Positions 1 to 20,796 of a stretch of 64,000 bases of DNA are shown here, piece by piece (the first letter of the stretch is position 1; each line of letters opens with the position of its first letter). The stretch is from Amorphochlora amoebiformis (taxonomy: Eukaryota > Cercozoa > Chlorarachniophyceae): the NCBI GenBank assembly GCA_054601695.1, contig BAAHQB010000135.1, forward strand, positions 186,001 to 250,000, read 5' to 3'. The position numbers and the translations under genes are program-made. Below the pieces are notes generated by a model, which saw nothing but the letters and a program-made list of their open reading frames with translations, ran no database searches and was not told the DNA's origin.

Positions 1-44
<44 letters not shown>

Positions 45-126
45 ATATGTGTATATATATATGTATATGTAAATATTATATATACATACATATATATATA
101 TATATATACATATGCATACATACATA

Positions 127-171
<45 letters not shown>

Positions 172-173
172 AT

Positions 174-204
<31 letters not shown>

Positions 205-735
205 CATGTATAATATCTATGGATGTATACATATATAAATACATATATTTACATGTACATAATGTACATATTCAATATATACATATATGGATGGATAGTG
301 TAGCCTGCTCTTGAAATCAGAGTTGTGGTATCAATCGAGGCAGAGAAGGAGTTTACTTACTGCGCGGTTAAATATTCTTTCCTGAGTTGTTTCAAAATTG
401 AGGCAGTAGCCAAAAAATTGAATACTCATTTGAAGTTTTTAATGGGGTACGTTGCTGCTCACCCCATATTCTCACTTACTTCGGCGAAAGGAGTGATCAA
501 TTAAATCAACAAGTCCAAATGCCAGTGATGCAAGCAAGTGATAGACACCGGTCATCATTTTTCTTTTTTTAAGTTTTAGACGGCATCTCTCCCACACACC
601 TATCGCAGGGGATGGGCCCTAATTTGGAGGCTCCTCCGACCATAATTAACAGTCATCATAGGATTACTCCCGACAACGGCAGTTTCATAATATTTTCGAA
701 GCGACATATGCAGGCCGCATACATCTATATACATA

Positions 736-788
<53 letters not shown>

Positions 789-905
789 GTATGTATATAT
801 ACTATATATATATATGTATAAATAGATGTATCTATATATATTAATACATATTAATACATCCATTTATACACATACACACACATATATATATAACTTATAT
901 AATGC

Positions 906-949
<44 letters not shown>

Positions 950-1070
950 GTATATATGTATATATATACATATTAATATGTACATGTATATATATATATA
1001 TGTATATGTGTATGTATGTATATGTATATGTATGTGTATGTATGTATATATATATATATATATATTGACA

Positions 1071-1127
<57 letters not shown>

Positions 1128-1340
1128 AAGGGACCCTAAGGAGTATAGGCCCTGTACTTCAAGATTGGCTTCGGGTATCACATGGGTGTACTTATGTACA
1201 TAAATATGTGTGTACACATACAGAAATACTTATACATACATACATATATATATGTATGAAATAATATATATATATATATATGTTAATTTATATATATACA
1301 TATATATGTATATATGTACATGCATATACCTATATATATT

Positions 1341-1378
<38 letters not shown>

Positions 1379-1523
1379 ATATATATACATATATATATAT
1401 TTAAATTCTATATGTTGTATGTTATGGTTATGCATATTCATATATTATTCGCATAAAACTTATGATATACGTATTGTTACATATATGTAATTATAAGTAT
1501 ATCTATTAATGTATTTGTATATA

Positions 1524-1562
<39 letters not shown>

Positions 1563-1798
1563 TATACTATACTATACTTTTATAATATATATGTATATAT
1601 ATATATACATAAAAATATATATATATATACGTATTAATGTATTTGTATATTGATATATAAATATATGTATATATACACATATATGTATATATATATATAT
1701 GTATATATATATGTATATATATATATGTGAATATATATATATATATATATAATATATAATATATATAAATTATATTATAAAAATATATATAAATATAT

Positions 1799-1862
<64 letters not shown>

Positions 1863-1915
1863 ATATGTTATATATATGCATGTATTCATGCAAGCTTATA
1901 TGTGCATATATATAT

Positions 1916-1960
<45 letters not shown>

Positions 1961-2029
1961 TAAATTACTTTTATGTATTACATACATATAGGTCAGAAAG
2001 ATGTTGTGGACACAAACCACATTTTTGTT

Positions 2030-2078
<49 letters not shown>

Positions 2079-2154
2079 ATATATATATATATATACATGT
2101 TGTATATACATATATGTATATCTTATACATACACATATATAGTATATTACACAC

Positions 2155-2188
<34 letters not shown>

Positions 2189-2397
2189 CATATGTGTATA
2201 TGTATGTATATATGTGTATATATATGCATATGTGTTTATGTTTACATATATATATGTATATATTATACATATGTATATATATGTGTATATAATATATTTG
2301 TGTGTGTGTATGTATATATATTTGTGTATATATGTATATGTGTATATATGTTGTATATCCGTATTTATAAATATATGTACATACATATATGTTATAG
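1..2397. repeat. AT-microsatellite region upstream of the lipase exons
   Basis: Mostly (TA)n with short TG/CA variants, interrupted by islands at about 270-720, 1125-1200 and 1975-2040. The 270-720 island has normal base composition, but I could not assign a convincing exon to it. The other two islands carry weak candidate upstream exons of the lipase gene: 1149-1174 would read ALYFKIGFG, and 1980-2013 would read [11 protein letters not shown]. Both are compatible in phase with the exon at 2398, but neither carries the expected HGG oxyanion-hole motif. The 5' end of the gene is therefore unresolved. Confidence 0.6.
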
Positions 2398-10354
<7,957 letters not shown>

Positions 10355-10365
10355 TACAACTGCTC

Positions 10366-10412
<47 letters not shown>

Positions 10413-11051
10413 TATATATATATGTGTATATATATAAATATATATATATATATACATTTATATATATATATATAAATATATATGTATATTTATATATATT
10501 ATATAGATGGATAGATAGATAGATAGAGCAGCAATGTAATATCATGAGAGGATGCCTCAAAGAGTGTGTCGACAGAGTGTAGAAACAAATTCATAAGCAT
10601 GTAGGAGATCGCGAGAGAGAGGATACTGGAGATTGTCTCATCAGGTAGTACCCGGTGGACGAGGTTTAGACTATTAGGTGAAGTCATGACGTCAAGCCAT
10701 GCTAACAAGGCGTGACGTCATGCCTTACCACTTTCTGGAGTTACTCCAAATACTCGAGGGTGTTCAAGAAGATCGCGTAGTTTTAGAATATTATGTGCGC
10801 ACATATCCTTTTGTTCCATTCTTGTTAATCAAAAGCGGCAGAATCCAAGCTGACTAAAACGGGTCTCCACCAAATCATGGACTATCAGTAGTGTAATACA
10901 CCGCTGCGCTGACAATGTATATGTACGTATATATATATATGTGTATATATATATACATGTGTACATATATATATATATGTATGTACATATATATATATAT
11001 ATTTTTATATATATACATATATATATATATATATGTACATATATATATATA

Positions 11052-11091
<40 letters not shown>

Positions 11092-11117
11092 TTCACGTAA
11101 ACATATGTGTATCTAAA

Positions 11118-11164
<47 letters not shown>

Positions 11165-11340
11165 GATATAGATATATATATGTACATACATATATATATA
11201 TATATATATGTATATTGTGTATGTATGCATATGTATCTAAGTAAAAACAAATACATTTTTTTAGATAAATGTAGATATACTTTCGCATAAATATATATAT
11301 ATATATATTGTATATATTTATATTTATATATATATATATT

Positions 11341-11387
<47 letters not shown>

Positions 11388-11429
11388 GATAATATATATA
11401 TATATATATTTATACTTATGCATATAATG

Positions 11430-11460
<31 letters not shown>

Positions 11461-11508
11461 ATATATATATGTATATTATATAATATAAAATAAAAAGGAA
11501 GGTGTGCG

Positions 11509-11553
<45 letters not shown>

Positions 11554-11764
11554 ATGTATATGTATGTATGCATATTTAGACATATAATTACAGAATACAT
11601 GTGTTATGAATACCTATTCATGCAAATTGTATATATGATATGATAATATATATATATATATATATTTAAATAATATATGTATGTATTTACATATACTACA
11701 TTTTCGAAACATTTTGCCGGAGATACTACACCTGGATGAACTATAATTTAACTGCTCTGATTAG
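10355..11764. other. Stretch between lipase and next coding island
   Basis: Apart from the element at 10525-10916, this holds only (TA)n, (TG)n and poly-AT. Long Y/I-rich open frames on both strands, such as 10875-11600 on the - strand, are (TA)n artefacts. I see no gene. Confidence 0.7.
10525..10916. mobile_element. Non-autonomous TA-flanked element, family 1, diverged copy
   Basis: An island of normal base composition between (TA)n arms, about 390 bp. It carries the family hallmarks seen in the better copies at 21017-21418 and 53402-53780: the TGACGTCA palindrome in a GCGTGACGTCAT context, a GGTAGTACCCGG block, and a GGAGAT/CTGGAGAT purine block. No protein is encoded. The open frame on the - strand inside it is a chance frame. 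The terminal repeats are not clearly preserved. Confidence 0.6.
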
Positions 11765-11939
11765 GTTCAAGATGATTTCGGCGTTTTGTGGTGTCAGGGA
11801 ACATGGAAGAGATTCCATTTTTTTACGCAGTTTGTAAGTCAGTGAATAAATCATTGCTGGAGATAACCTCTGGAACCTAGACAACTAAGTCTGCATCTAG
11901 CCAGATCTAGATATATGCATACACATATCATGATAAATA

Positions 11940-12032
<93 letters not shown>

Positions 12033-12269
12033 TATTATCATTATACCAATTATAAAATCTAGAAAATATATATATGTGATAATATATCGATCTAACGTTG
12101 ACGTAGATTATACCAGTTAACCAGAGCTAGATCATAATGCTTGATGTTTGAATGATTATACAATTTTGTAGGTGTTGTTTTCGTATATATAGCTAACCCA
12201 ACAAATTAATTACTACAACATAATCTGATAATCTTGCAGTACGTGAGAGCGGTGTGCTCTAGATGCTAG
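11765..12269 (+). CDS. Doubtful two-exon 3' gene fragment
   Basis: Exon 11765-11833 follows a good acceptor (CTCTGATTAG) and ends at a consensus donor GTAAGT. It reads 23 residues in one open frame (VQDDFGVLWCQGTWKRF...). After an intron that contains the (AAT)n microsatellite, exon 12240-12269 follows a TTGCAG acceptor and reads YVRAVCSRC then TAG, in compatible phase. No upstream exon or start codon was found, and no family was recognised. It could be the tail of a small gene, an unrecognised 3' end, or chance. Confidence 0.3.
11957..12032. repeat. (AAT)n trinucleotide microsatellite
   Basis: About 25 nearly perfect ATA/AAT/TAA units with one interruption (AATTATAATAAT). It is one of few trinucleotide tracts in a window dominated by dinucleotides; others are at 43455-43570 and 59409-59468. 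Confidence 0.95.
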
Positions 12270-12683
12270 ATATACTTCAATCGTTTGTGTGGTATTTTTT
12301 TATAATAATTCCCCTGGATTGTACATCTAAACATAACGTAAAAAAAAAATTTTAGATACATATATATATATATATATATTATAATATTTATATATATATA
12401 TATGTATATATATATCATGATATATCGATATAAACTAGATAAAACTTATGATATACTATGATACTCGCAAGAAACAAGATCTACATGTATAATATATACA
12501 CACATATATAATATCATATATATATATACATGTCATACATATGTATATAATATTATATGACGGAAAAAAAAAACTAGATAACGGTATAATTGCAATATGG
12601 TATACTAGATCTTTTGTGATATCCGATCACAATATACCAGATGTAATATGATAATTATAGTATATAATTATATACATATATCT

Positions 12684-12734
<51 letters not shown>

Positions 12735-13259
12735 CAATATAAATATACACACACACACACACACATATTTACATCAAATGGACACATAATGTCACACATT
12801 ACTATAGCGCAGTATTGTACTCAGGTTTATTTGGTGATATTATCTAGATTATCTGATTATACTAGATATACTCAATGATATACAATATTAAAATAATTAT
12901 ACAATTATATATACACATATATAAATATATATGTATATATCTGTATACAGTATGTAGGCTATACATCCATAAGTAGTTTTTAAAGTATTTAACTCTTCTT
13001 GATCATTGTAACTACCGATTTAACCTGAAAATGTAGACGATTTTGAACAGCTTTGTGAATCCAGCAACTTTGGTACAGAGATGGGATAAAATGCTGGTGG
13101 TAACGGAGGTGAAGATGGGGGCTTAGGGGACAAGATGTAGAAATGTGGACTCCGATTGCGGAGTCAGGTACACCGACACGGTGCACAATTGTGAATGCCA
13201 TAGTCTCCCCTCCCTATGGACCCCACGCCAACCAATATATGGTCGAAGCTTCTGGGAAT
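12270..13259. other. AT-rich intergenic region and 3' flank of POLE3
   Basis: Non-coding. It contains scattered (TA)n, a (CA)n at about 12748-12765 and many TCTAGAT-type words. The last 250 bp before 13260 have balanced composition and are probably the POLE3 3' untranslated region. No open frame here looks coding. Confidence 0.6.
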
Positions 13260-13708
13260 CTACGTCGCCGTCTTTTGCTTCTTTGCGGAGCCCGAAGGAG
13301 TTGCCTGCTTCGCCTTGGCGCGCTTTTTATTGGCGCTAATTAGCCGATAGTCCTCCAGATACTTCTCTAGAGACGGGAGAAAGTCCTCCATCTCGATCTC
13401 TTTGACAGCCGCGAGCACATCCTGGGCTGAGATAGTGTTCTTCTGGCGCTTCTGACATATCTCGTTGGCATGTGTGGAGAGATAGAGGATGAAGATTCCC
13501 GCAGCCTTGGAGAACAGACCTTTCACATCCTTAGCCACCTGCGAAAGTAGAAATGAGTCATGAAATGGCGAGATGTATATCCCACCTGTGTATTGCTGGG
13601 CAGAGCGTTCTTTATTATCTTGGTGATAGTCGCGAGGGGCATTTCGAGGTGCTCCTTGAGAAAATCCTCAGACGATTTGACTTCGGGTTGTTGCTGCTCT
13701 TCTGCCAT
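13260..13708 (-). CDS. POLE3: DNA polymerase epsilon subunit 3 / Dpb4-type histone-fold protein
   Basis: POLE3/Dpb4 (CHRAC17) is a histone-fold subunit of the leading-strand DNA polymerase epsilon holoenzyme and of ISWI-type CHRAC remodellers; it pairs with a POLE4-like partner. Two exons, 13708-13586 and 13538-13260, are split by a 47-nt GT-AG intron and give 133 residues, close to the family length. The H2B/NF-YB-like histone fold spans residues 20-100: LPLATI-type first helix (LEMPLATITKIIKNALP), the long middle helix (VKGLFSKAAGIFILYLS), and the TISAQDVLAAVKEIE helix before a lysine-rich tail ending in KKQKTAT. The start ATG at 13708 is the first in frame, directly before MAEEQQQPEV. The gene is divergent from the kinase gene 130 bp away. 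No anomalies. Confidence 0.94.
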
Positions 13709-13838
13709 GTTGATTCCCGCGTTGTCAGGGAAAGCAGCTCCCACACCGCGACTTTTTAAGCGGTAAATAAATATTTTCAAAAAGTTCGGCATTCTTCAAT
13801 TGTTCGCTCAGCTGTTAACTGCACTGTTGGTGCTAGGG
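13709..13838. promoter_or_regulatory. 130-bp divergent intergenic region (POLE3 / PDK1-like)
   Basis: The two start codons are 130 bp apart on opposite strands, so this segment must carry both promoters and both 5' leaders. It contains no (TA)n repeat, unlike almost all other non-coding DNA here. The segment ATTGTTCGCTCAGCTG lies in the middle. No canonical TATA box stands out against the background. Confidence 0.55.
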
Positions 13839-14820
13839 ATGTCAAAACAGCTCCCAGGGAAGCGAAAATTGGGGCCTAGGGACTTCCAGCTCACCTCTGT
13901 GCTGGGAGAAGGGTCATATGCACGCGTGTATCTCGCGATTCGGAAGGACAACAACACCAAGTAACTGAATACACAATTTTTTTCTAACTTCGCTAACTGA
14001 TCTTCACAACTCGCAGATATGCGGCCAAACTGGTGAACATCAAGCAGATTCAGAGGTACTTTTCGATAGCTCACATAAACTAAAGTATATGTGGTTGCAA
14101 ATAACATTGACAAATTTCCTTAAGGCTCAAGAAGCAAGAAACAGTGATGCGGGAGCGGAAGTGCCTTGCAGAGTAACTCTCAACAAGCTATTTATTTGAA
14201 AAATTCTCTTACTGGCTGCCATGATAGGACAAACCATCCCAACATCGTAAAGTTGTACTACACCTTCCGGGACGAGATCTCGCTGTATTTCATTCTAGAG
14301 CTGATGAGCGGGGGTGAGTTGTTTGAGTTGATTGAGAGGATGAAGATCTTGTCTGAGGACCTCGCGCAGTTCTTCGCCGCAGAAATTGTCAGCGCAGTAG
14401 AGTAAGATTGTCACAGTCGAATGAACAATCATTAACCGAAATCACCAACATCATGGCAGGTACCTGCACAAAAAGGGAATCTTGCACCGCGATTTGAAGC
14501 CAGAAAACCTTTTGGTAATACATGTGTCTAATAATTGCACTTTAGGTTGTAGGGAATCATGACGGTAACGCGGTCTGCAACATGTGCCCCAGCAGGCTAC
14601 AATTTTCGAAGCGGAACTAATATGATGGTTTTTCAGGTTACAAGTGATCGACATCTCAAACTTACTGATTTCGGGTTGAAACTAATCCTACGTCTGTATG
14701 TGTTTGTACTGCATTCTTTGTTTATATACATATGCAAGCAATGCATATGCATTTTGTATACATGTATGCACATAATGCACGAATACGCACACAATTGTAT
14801 ATAAGTATTTACACACACAC

Positions 14821-14862
<42 letters not shown>

Positions 14863-14903
14863 TACATATATACACATATACACATGCATACATATATCAT
14901 ACG

Positions 14904-14947
<44 letters not shown>

Positions 14948-15023
14948 ATATATATGTGTCTGTGTGTGTGTGGATATGTGTATACAGGTGTACGTATACA
15001 TACATACATACATATACATATAT

Positions 15024-15108
<85 letters not shown>

Positions 15109-15197
15109 AATGTGTGGAGTGTATACATAAATGTACATACATAGGCATGTATACATACATAAATATACATGCATACATGTGTATATACATATAATAC

Positions 15198-15267
<70 letters not shown>

Positions 15268-15279
15268 GCGTATCTATAT

Positions 15280-15319
<40 letters not shown>

Positions 15320-15397
15320 GTATGTATAAGAATATAAAATATAAGTATTTTTACATATTTATGTAAATAGATATATATGTAAGTATCTAAATATATG

Positions 15398-15448
<51 letters not shown>

Positions 15449-16665
15449 TATACTTATATACATATGTTATGTCAATATAATATTGTTGCATATTTTTATC
15501 TGTGTACTATACTATATACCCACACACTTCAAGAACCTAGTGAAGACTAATTCAATTGTCATTCTATTTTCTCGACAGCACCGCAGGCTTCATGTTTGAG
15601 GAGGGCTCTCTACAAAGCCCTTTTATCCAAATCAGTTCCGATCGCCGCTCATGTGTGGGAACAGCTGAGTACGTCGCTCCAGAAGTTCTCGACGGGAAGG
15701 GCCAGTCTGGGGCGTGTGATATTTGGTCGATCGGCTGCATCATTTATCACATGTTGGTGGGTACCCCGCCCTTCCGTGGCGCGAGTGACTGGTTGACCTT
15801 CCAGGAGGTCAAGAAGTGCGACCCACATTATCCCAAGAATACTGTTTCGAGAGAAGCCAAGGATCTGCTGCAAAAGATCTTCAAGCCTGAAGCTAAGGAC
15901 CGTATATCCATCGAAGATATGAAGAAGCACAAGTTCTTCGACGGGATCGATTGGAAGAACTTGCACAAGATGGAGCCGCCTAAGTGGCAGGAGCCTGCCA
16001 AGGATCTCGGTGTCATGTCAGTAAGAGAGCTGAAAATCGAGGTATCTAGCTATCATGACCTCCGCTGTTCTCCCTCAACAAGAATTTTCTCTCGTATCTA
16101 GGAAAACGACTCAGACGAAGATCTCATGAGCACCGCCAAGCGCAAAGATTCGCGCCACCGAAAAATAACGAGCCTTACGAGCGAGCCCGGAACTCCCGTA
16201 GTCAAGACGCCGTCCACGAAGGAACTCAAGGAGGAGGACTCCCTGTCCAACATCCAGACCGACCCAAGCATGCTTAGACGATTTCTCCTACACGGAGAAA
16301 AGGTGGTCTACTCGGGTCTCATCACGAAGCGAAGCTTCAGTAGTGTCACCTTCATCCCCCGTAAGCGCGAGCTTATCCTCACAAGTACACCCCGCATCCT
16401 ATACCTTGACCCCAAAAAGGGAGTCCTTAAGGGAGAGATTCCCTTTTCCAAAACTCTCAAAGTACACCCCAAAAGTCGGAACCTATTTGTGATATCGTCC
16501 TACGGCCGAGACTATAGCATAAAGTGTCTTGGGCACCACACGGAGTCCTGGGTGGATGCCATCAACAGGTTGCTACACTCCAAACCCCTCAATCAACATC
16601 AGCAATCTATTTATTCCCCTTTTCTATCTTTTCTTATTCTCAGCGTGAAGAAAAACAAGTCTTAA
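13839..16665 (+). CDS. 3-phosphoinositide-dependent protein kinase 1-like AGC kinase with C-terminal PH domain
   Basis: PDK1 phosphorylates the activation loop of AGC kinases such as Akt and S6K downstream of PI3K, and its PH domain binds phosphoinositides at the membrane. Exons: 13839-13960, 14017-14055, 14125-14172, 14228-14401, 14460-14514, 14637-14674, 15579-16041, 16102-16568 and 16644-16665, giving 475 residues. The glycine loop GEGSYARV is at residues 23-30, the catalytic Lys in AAK at 45, HRDLKPEN from 137, DFG at 157-159, and [12 protein letters not shown] around the conserved activation-loop Ser 183. The acidic/basic linker 314-369 precedes the PH domain (about 370-470; [17 protein letters not shown]). 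Introns are 55-122 nt except 14675-15578 (904 nt), which is swollen by (TA)n and (CA)n. Ending without the last intron (16569-16643) would add a different tail, but its polypyrimidine-AG supports splicing. Confidence 0.95.
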
Positions 16666-17125
16666 GCCGCGGATAGATCATCAGTACATTAAGTTTAAAA
16701 TCCCTTGAGAAATCAGAGTTGGGCTACCCTCTCGCGGATAAATTTACCCTTATCGAATGTGAACGGTAGTCGCGTAGTGAATGCGCACGAATTTAATTAT
16801 TCATAACTTTGTACACTTCTCAAAACCTATATTCGTAATTTACTAAAAATATTGTTATTATTGGCATTCCCCGTCGTCCACTTCCTAGACTTCGTCACAC
16901 TACCTACCTAGACTTAATTAGTAAATTATGCTAGCTAGCTAATTAATATAGCTAATGTGCATTCAGTATTAGCACAAAAATACTGCTAGCATACACTACC
17001 TAGACTACATACAGGGTATAATACACCTAGATACACACACCCATGCATATTTTTGTAATCATGATATACATCAGCTAGATTATACGATATATAATATTAT
17101 ATTTATATACACACATACATATATA

Positions 17126-17168
<43 letters not shown>

Positions 17169-17171
17169 GTA

Positions 17172-17229
<58 letters not shown>

Positions 17230-18045
17230 CATTATATGCATTCCACTCTTGCTCCGGCTTCGGCCCGTCTTTGCCTTTGCCTTCGCCGTCGTATCGTCGT
17301 GTACAGTGTCATTTGTATAATTATCGCCTCGTATCGTAGCCGTTCTTAAGTGTACTTCACTTGATACTACGCTTACTAATATTTGTATATTTATTTATAC
17401 ATATATACGCAGTATATATACACCGGGTGACTGGAATCTAACGTCATGCAAATCTGATCACTACTCTTACGTAATCCGTCGCACACATCACCCAGAGAAA
17501 CATGCGTATGCACAGAGAAGCATGCGCATGCATTAGATGCCTGCAGGCATGCGCACACTTATCATACGTACGTACGCTATACACGTGCGTAAATAGCATA
17601 CGTACGCACGCTATATCCGTGCGTAAATAGCATGTACGTATTATGTACACACATATACGTACGTATTCGTACTCATACGTCATATGTACAATATCCAGAA
17701 TATTACTTCTAGTACTTACTGCGTACATTCTTAGATCTATAATTTACAAATCTAGAATATCGATATTCGTAATATACGTACTTAGATTTATTGTAATAAT
17801 CGCGGTATACATCAACATGTAAGAAGTTTCTAATTACAGAATATTACGATCTCCGAGTATTGTCTAGATACGTATGCGTAGCACTGATCGGGAATCATAA
17901 TTTATCTAGGTACTATATATATATATATATCGTAAGATTTGTGTATACTATACTATCATATGGCAGCATAATTGGTTCAAACATGGAAGCTTTTAACATG
18001 GATTTTTTGACCAGTAGTAGTAACATTTAACTCACACAATGGCTT
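16666..18045. other. Intergenic region between convergent PDK1-like and REEP-like genes
   Basis: Contains the 3' flanks of both genes and one (TA)n block at 17127-17225. It also holds a short palindrome-rich segment (17500-17690) with alternating GCATGC/TACGTACG words and a two-copy repeat at about 17571-17634 sharing GTGCGTAAATAGCAT. The - strand frame 17728-17444 has biased, non-protein-like composition and lacks splice support. I see no gene. Confidence 0.6.
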
Positions 18046-18420
18046 CTAGCCTCGAAATGCTGAAACCAACATCTCAGATGCGTTCATTATACTCCTCTCC
18101 CTTCGCTTCTTCCTTGAAACCCCGGCCCGCTTATCGTACAATCTTGCAAACGGCCGCGAGTAAAGTAGCCAGAGGACGATGCCCATCTTTGCGAGCCCGT
18201 AACCTGGAAAAACGCTCGGAAGATACAGAAAATTGGTCTCGATTATAGTCATACAGGTGAAAAAGATCCAGAAGACGACCCAATGCGACGCCCGCTTACC
18301 TGGCCTTCTCTTCTTTCGCTTCCTGCGCGCAAACACCTCTCGAAAGGTGAGGACAACGGCAGGGAGGAAACAAAGAGAGGCCGAAAGCGCAAGCTCGCCA
18401 TAGCGGAGGTAGATGCACGT
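18046..18420 (-). CDS. HVA22/TB2/DP1 (REEP, Yop1)-like ER membrane protein, 3'-terminal exon
   Basis: REEP/HVA22 proteins are hairpin membrane proteins that shape tubular ER. After a CCGCAG acceptor, a single open exon runs from 18420 to a TAG at 18046 (124 residues). It contains the family core in order: a hydrophobic segment with the FLPAVV turn, a basic loop (ARRKRKKRRPGKR), the W-x-x-x-W segment SHWVVFWIFFTCMTIIE, and a second hairpin ending GLAKMGIVLWLLY followed by a RLYD motif. The upstream exon or exons on the - strand were not located, because the flank is (TA)n and (CA)n. Alternative frames in this exon are shadows. Identity is inferred from pattern, so it is less certain than the two genes to the left. 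Confidence 0.72.
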   Translation of the reverse strand, partial: TCIYLRYGELALSASLCFLPAVVLTFREVFARRKRKKRRPGKRASHWVVFWIFFTCMTIIETNFLYLPSVFPGYGLAKMGIVLWLLYSRPFARLYDKRAGVSRKKRRERSIMNASEMLVSAFRG

Positions 18421-18500
18421 CTGCGGATGTTATGACACATTTGTATGAATATGTATATACACTTATATGATTACAAAAACACACACACACACACACATAA

Positions 18501-18549
<49 letters not shown>

Positions 18550-18572
18550 CATACATGTATATATGTGCACAC

Positions 18573-18623
<51 letters not shown>

Positions 18624-18648
18624 TATATATTACATTTTCATTCTTATC

Positions 18649-18683
<35 letters not shown>

Positions 18684-18785
18684 ATATGTATATGTATATA
18701 TATGTGTATGTATATATGCATATATATATATATATATACGTATATAATATATATGTGTGTATATATGAATATGTGAAAATGTATA

Positions 18786-18832
<47 letters not shown>

Positions 18833-18894
18833 ATACATAGTATATACCAACTATAATATATATGTATTCTTTATATATATATATATATATTGTA

Positions 18895-18937
<43 letters not shown>

Positions 18938-19110
18938 CAACACATATATATATACACACACACACACACATATATATATATATGCGTGTGTGTGTATATA
19001 TATATACATATATATACACAAATATATATTATTTGTATATATGTATATGTATATGTGTAAAATATATATGTTATATATATAGTATATACCAACCATAAGA
19101 TACATATATT

Positions 19111-19144
<34 letters not shown>

Positions 19145-19171
19145 ATATTTTTTTGTAAAATTATATATATA

Positions 19172-19214
<43 letters not shown>

Positions 19215-19291
19215 GTGTGTGTGTGTGTACATATCCATATTTTTATGTATAAGTGTATGTGTATATATGTGTGTGTATATATATTATATAT

Positions 19292-19332
<41 letters not shown>

Positions 19333-19364
19333 ATATATATATGTATGTATGTATATATACATAT

Positions 19365-19458
<94 letters not shown>

Positions 19459-19499
19459 CATATATGTATGTGTATATATATATATATATATGTACATTG
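18421..19499. repeat. (TA)n-dominated stretch with an internal duplication
   Basis: No gene seen. A block starting TAGTATATACCAACTATAA (18838) recurs at 19080 as TAGTATATACCAACCATAA, and TCCATATTTTT words recur at 19141 and 19230. The remainder is (TA)n with (CA)n runs at 18480-18498 and 18955-18970. Confidence 0.7.
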
Positions 19500-19766
19500 A
19501 TGTTCTGTCGAATCCTTCTCAAAATAAAAATAAAATGTAAAATATAGTTGTACCGAAATAATATAAAAAGCTCCTTGCAGTCTAAACGCTGAAATCTCAT
19601 CTGAAACAATTCGAATCCCTTCGTGCAGGTGCCGCACCTCGCCGTCAATTATCTAATTTATGTGACACAGGACATATTTATACATTGAAATGTACTACAT
19701 ATCAATATGTAATTATATATATATAATATATAAATACATATGTATATATATATATATATTACATAA

Positions 19767-19806
<40 letters not shown>

Positions 19807-19905
19807 CATACATATATATATATATATATACATATATGTATATAAATTATGAACATGATTATATATGTAGATATACACATACATATGTATCATATATATT
19901 TATGC

Positions 19906-19936
<31 letters not shown>

Positions 19937-19955
19937 CATTATACATGTAATATGT

Positions 19956-20006
<51 letters not shown>

Positions 20007-20082
20007 TATATATTATTATATAAAATATATATGTATATATAATATGTATATATATATATATATATGTTGATATACATACATA

Positions 20083-20116
<34 letters not shown>

Positions 20117-20145
20117 ACATATATTGATATATTTATAAATATAAT

Positions 20146-20183
<38 letters not shown>

Positions 20184-20248
20184 CATACACGTATGCGCGC
20201 ATATACAACTTATAAAAAAATAATTGATTACAATCACAATTCTATATA

Positions 20249-20310
<62 letters not shown>

Positions 20311-20441
20311 GTAATATCATTCATATACATAATAGTCTAATTACGATCAACAATGTATGTGTAACATATCTACATTCCTGATTGTCATTAAATTATTTAT
20401 ATATGTCCGTAAAATACATTTCTTTACATATCTAGATTATG

Positions 20442-20498
<57 letters not shown>

Positions 20499-20576
20499 TT
20501 GGACGTTGATCAAGTCATTAGACTTCACAATGTTGCAAGCGGATTCCGGTAAATGTATATGTATAAATAAATATAA

Positions 20577-20611
<35 letters not shown>

Positions 20612-20647
20612 ATATATAGATATAATATATATATATATATATATTAG

Positions 20648-20682
<35 letters not shown>

Positions 20683-20752
20683 TTGTATATGTATGATTTG
20701 GAAGTTGATGAAGCAATACGTTTACACTATTTAGCAAATGCATTTTCGTATG

Positions 20753-20796
<44 letters not shown>

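Noticed and set aside
38-244. Dozens of long Y/I/C/V/H-rich open frames on both strands throughout the window
   Set aside because: (TA)n, (TG)n and (CA)n have few or no stop codons in any frame. These frames follow the repeats exactly and have no protein-like composition.
10499-10708. - strand open frame LDVMTSPNSLNLVHRVLPDE
   Set aside because: Lies wholly inside a family 1 element copy. Other copies of the family do not preserve this frame.
17444-17728. - strand 94-codon frame between convergent genes
   Set aside because: Composition follows the TACGTA/GCATGC palindromes; no splice signals, no family resemblance.
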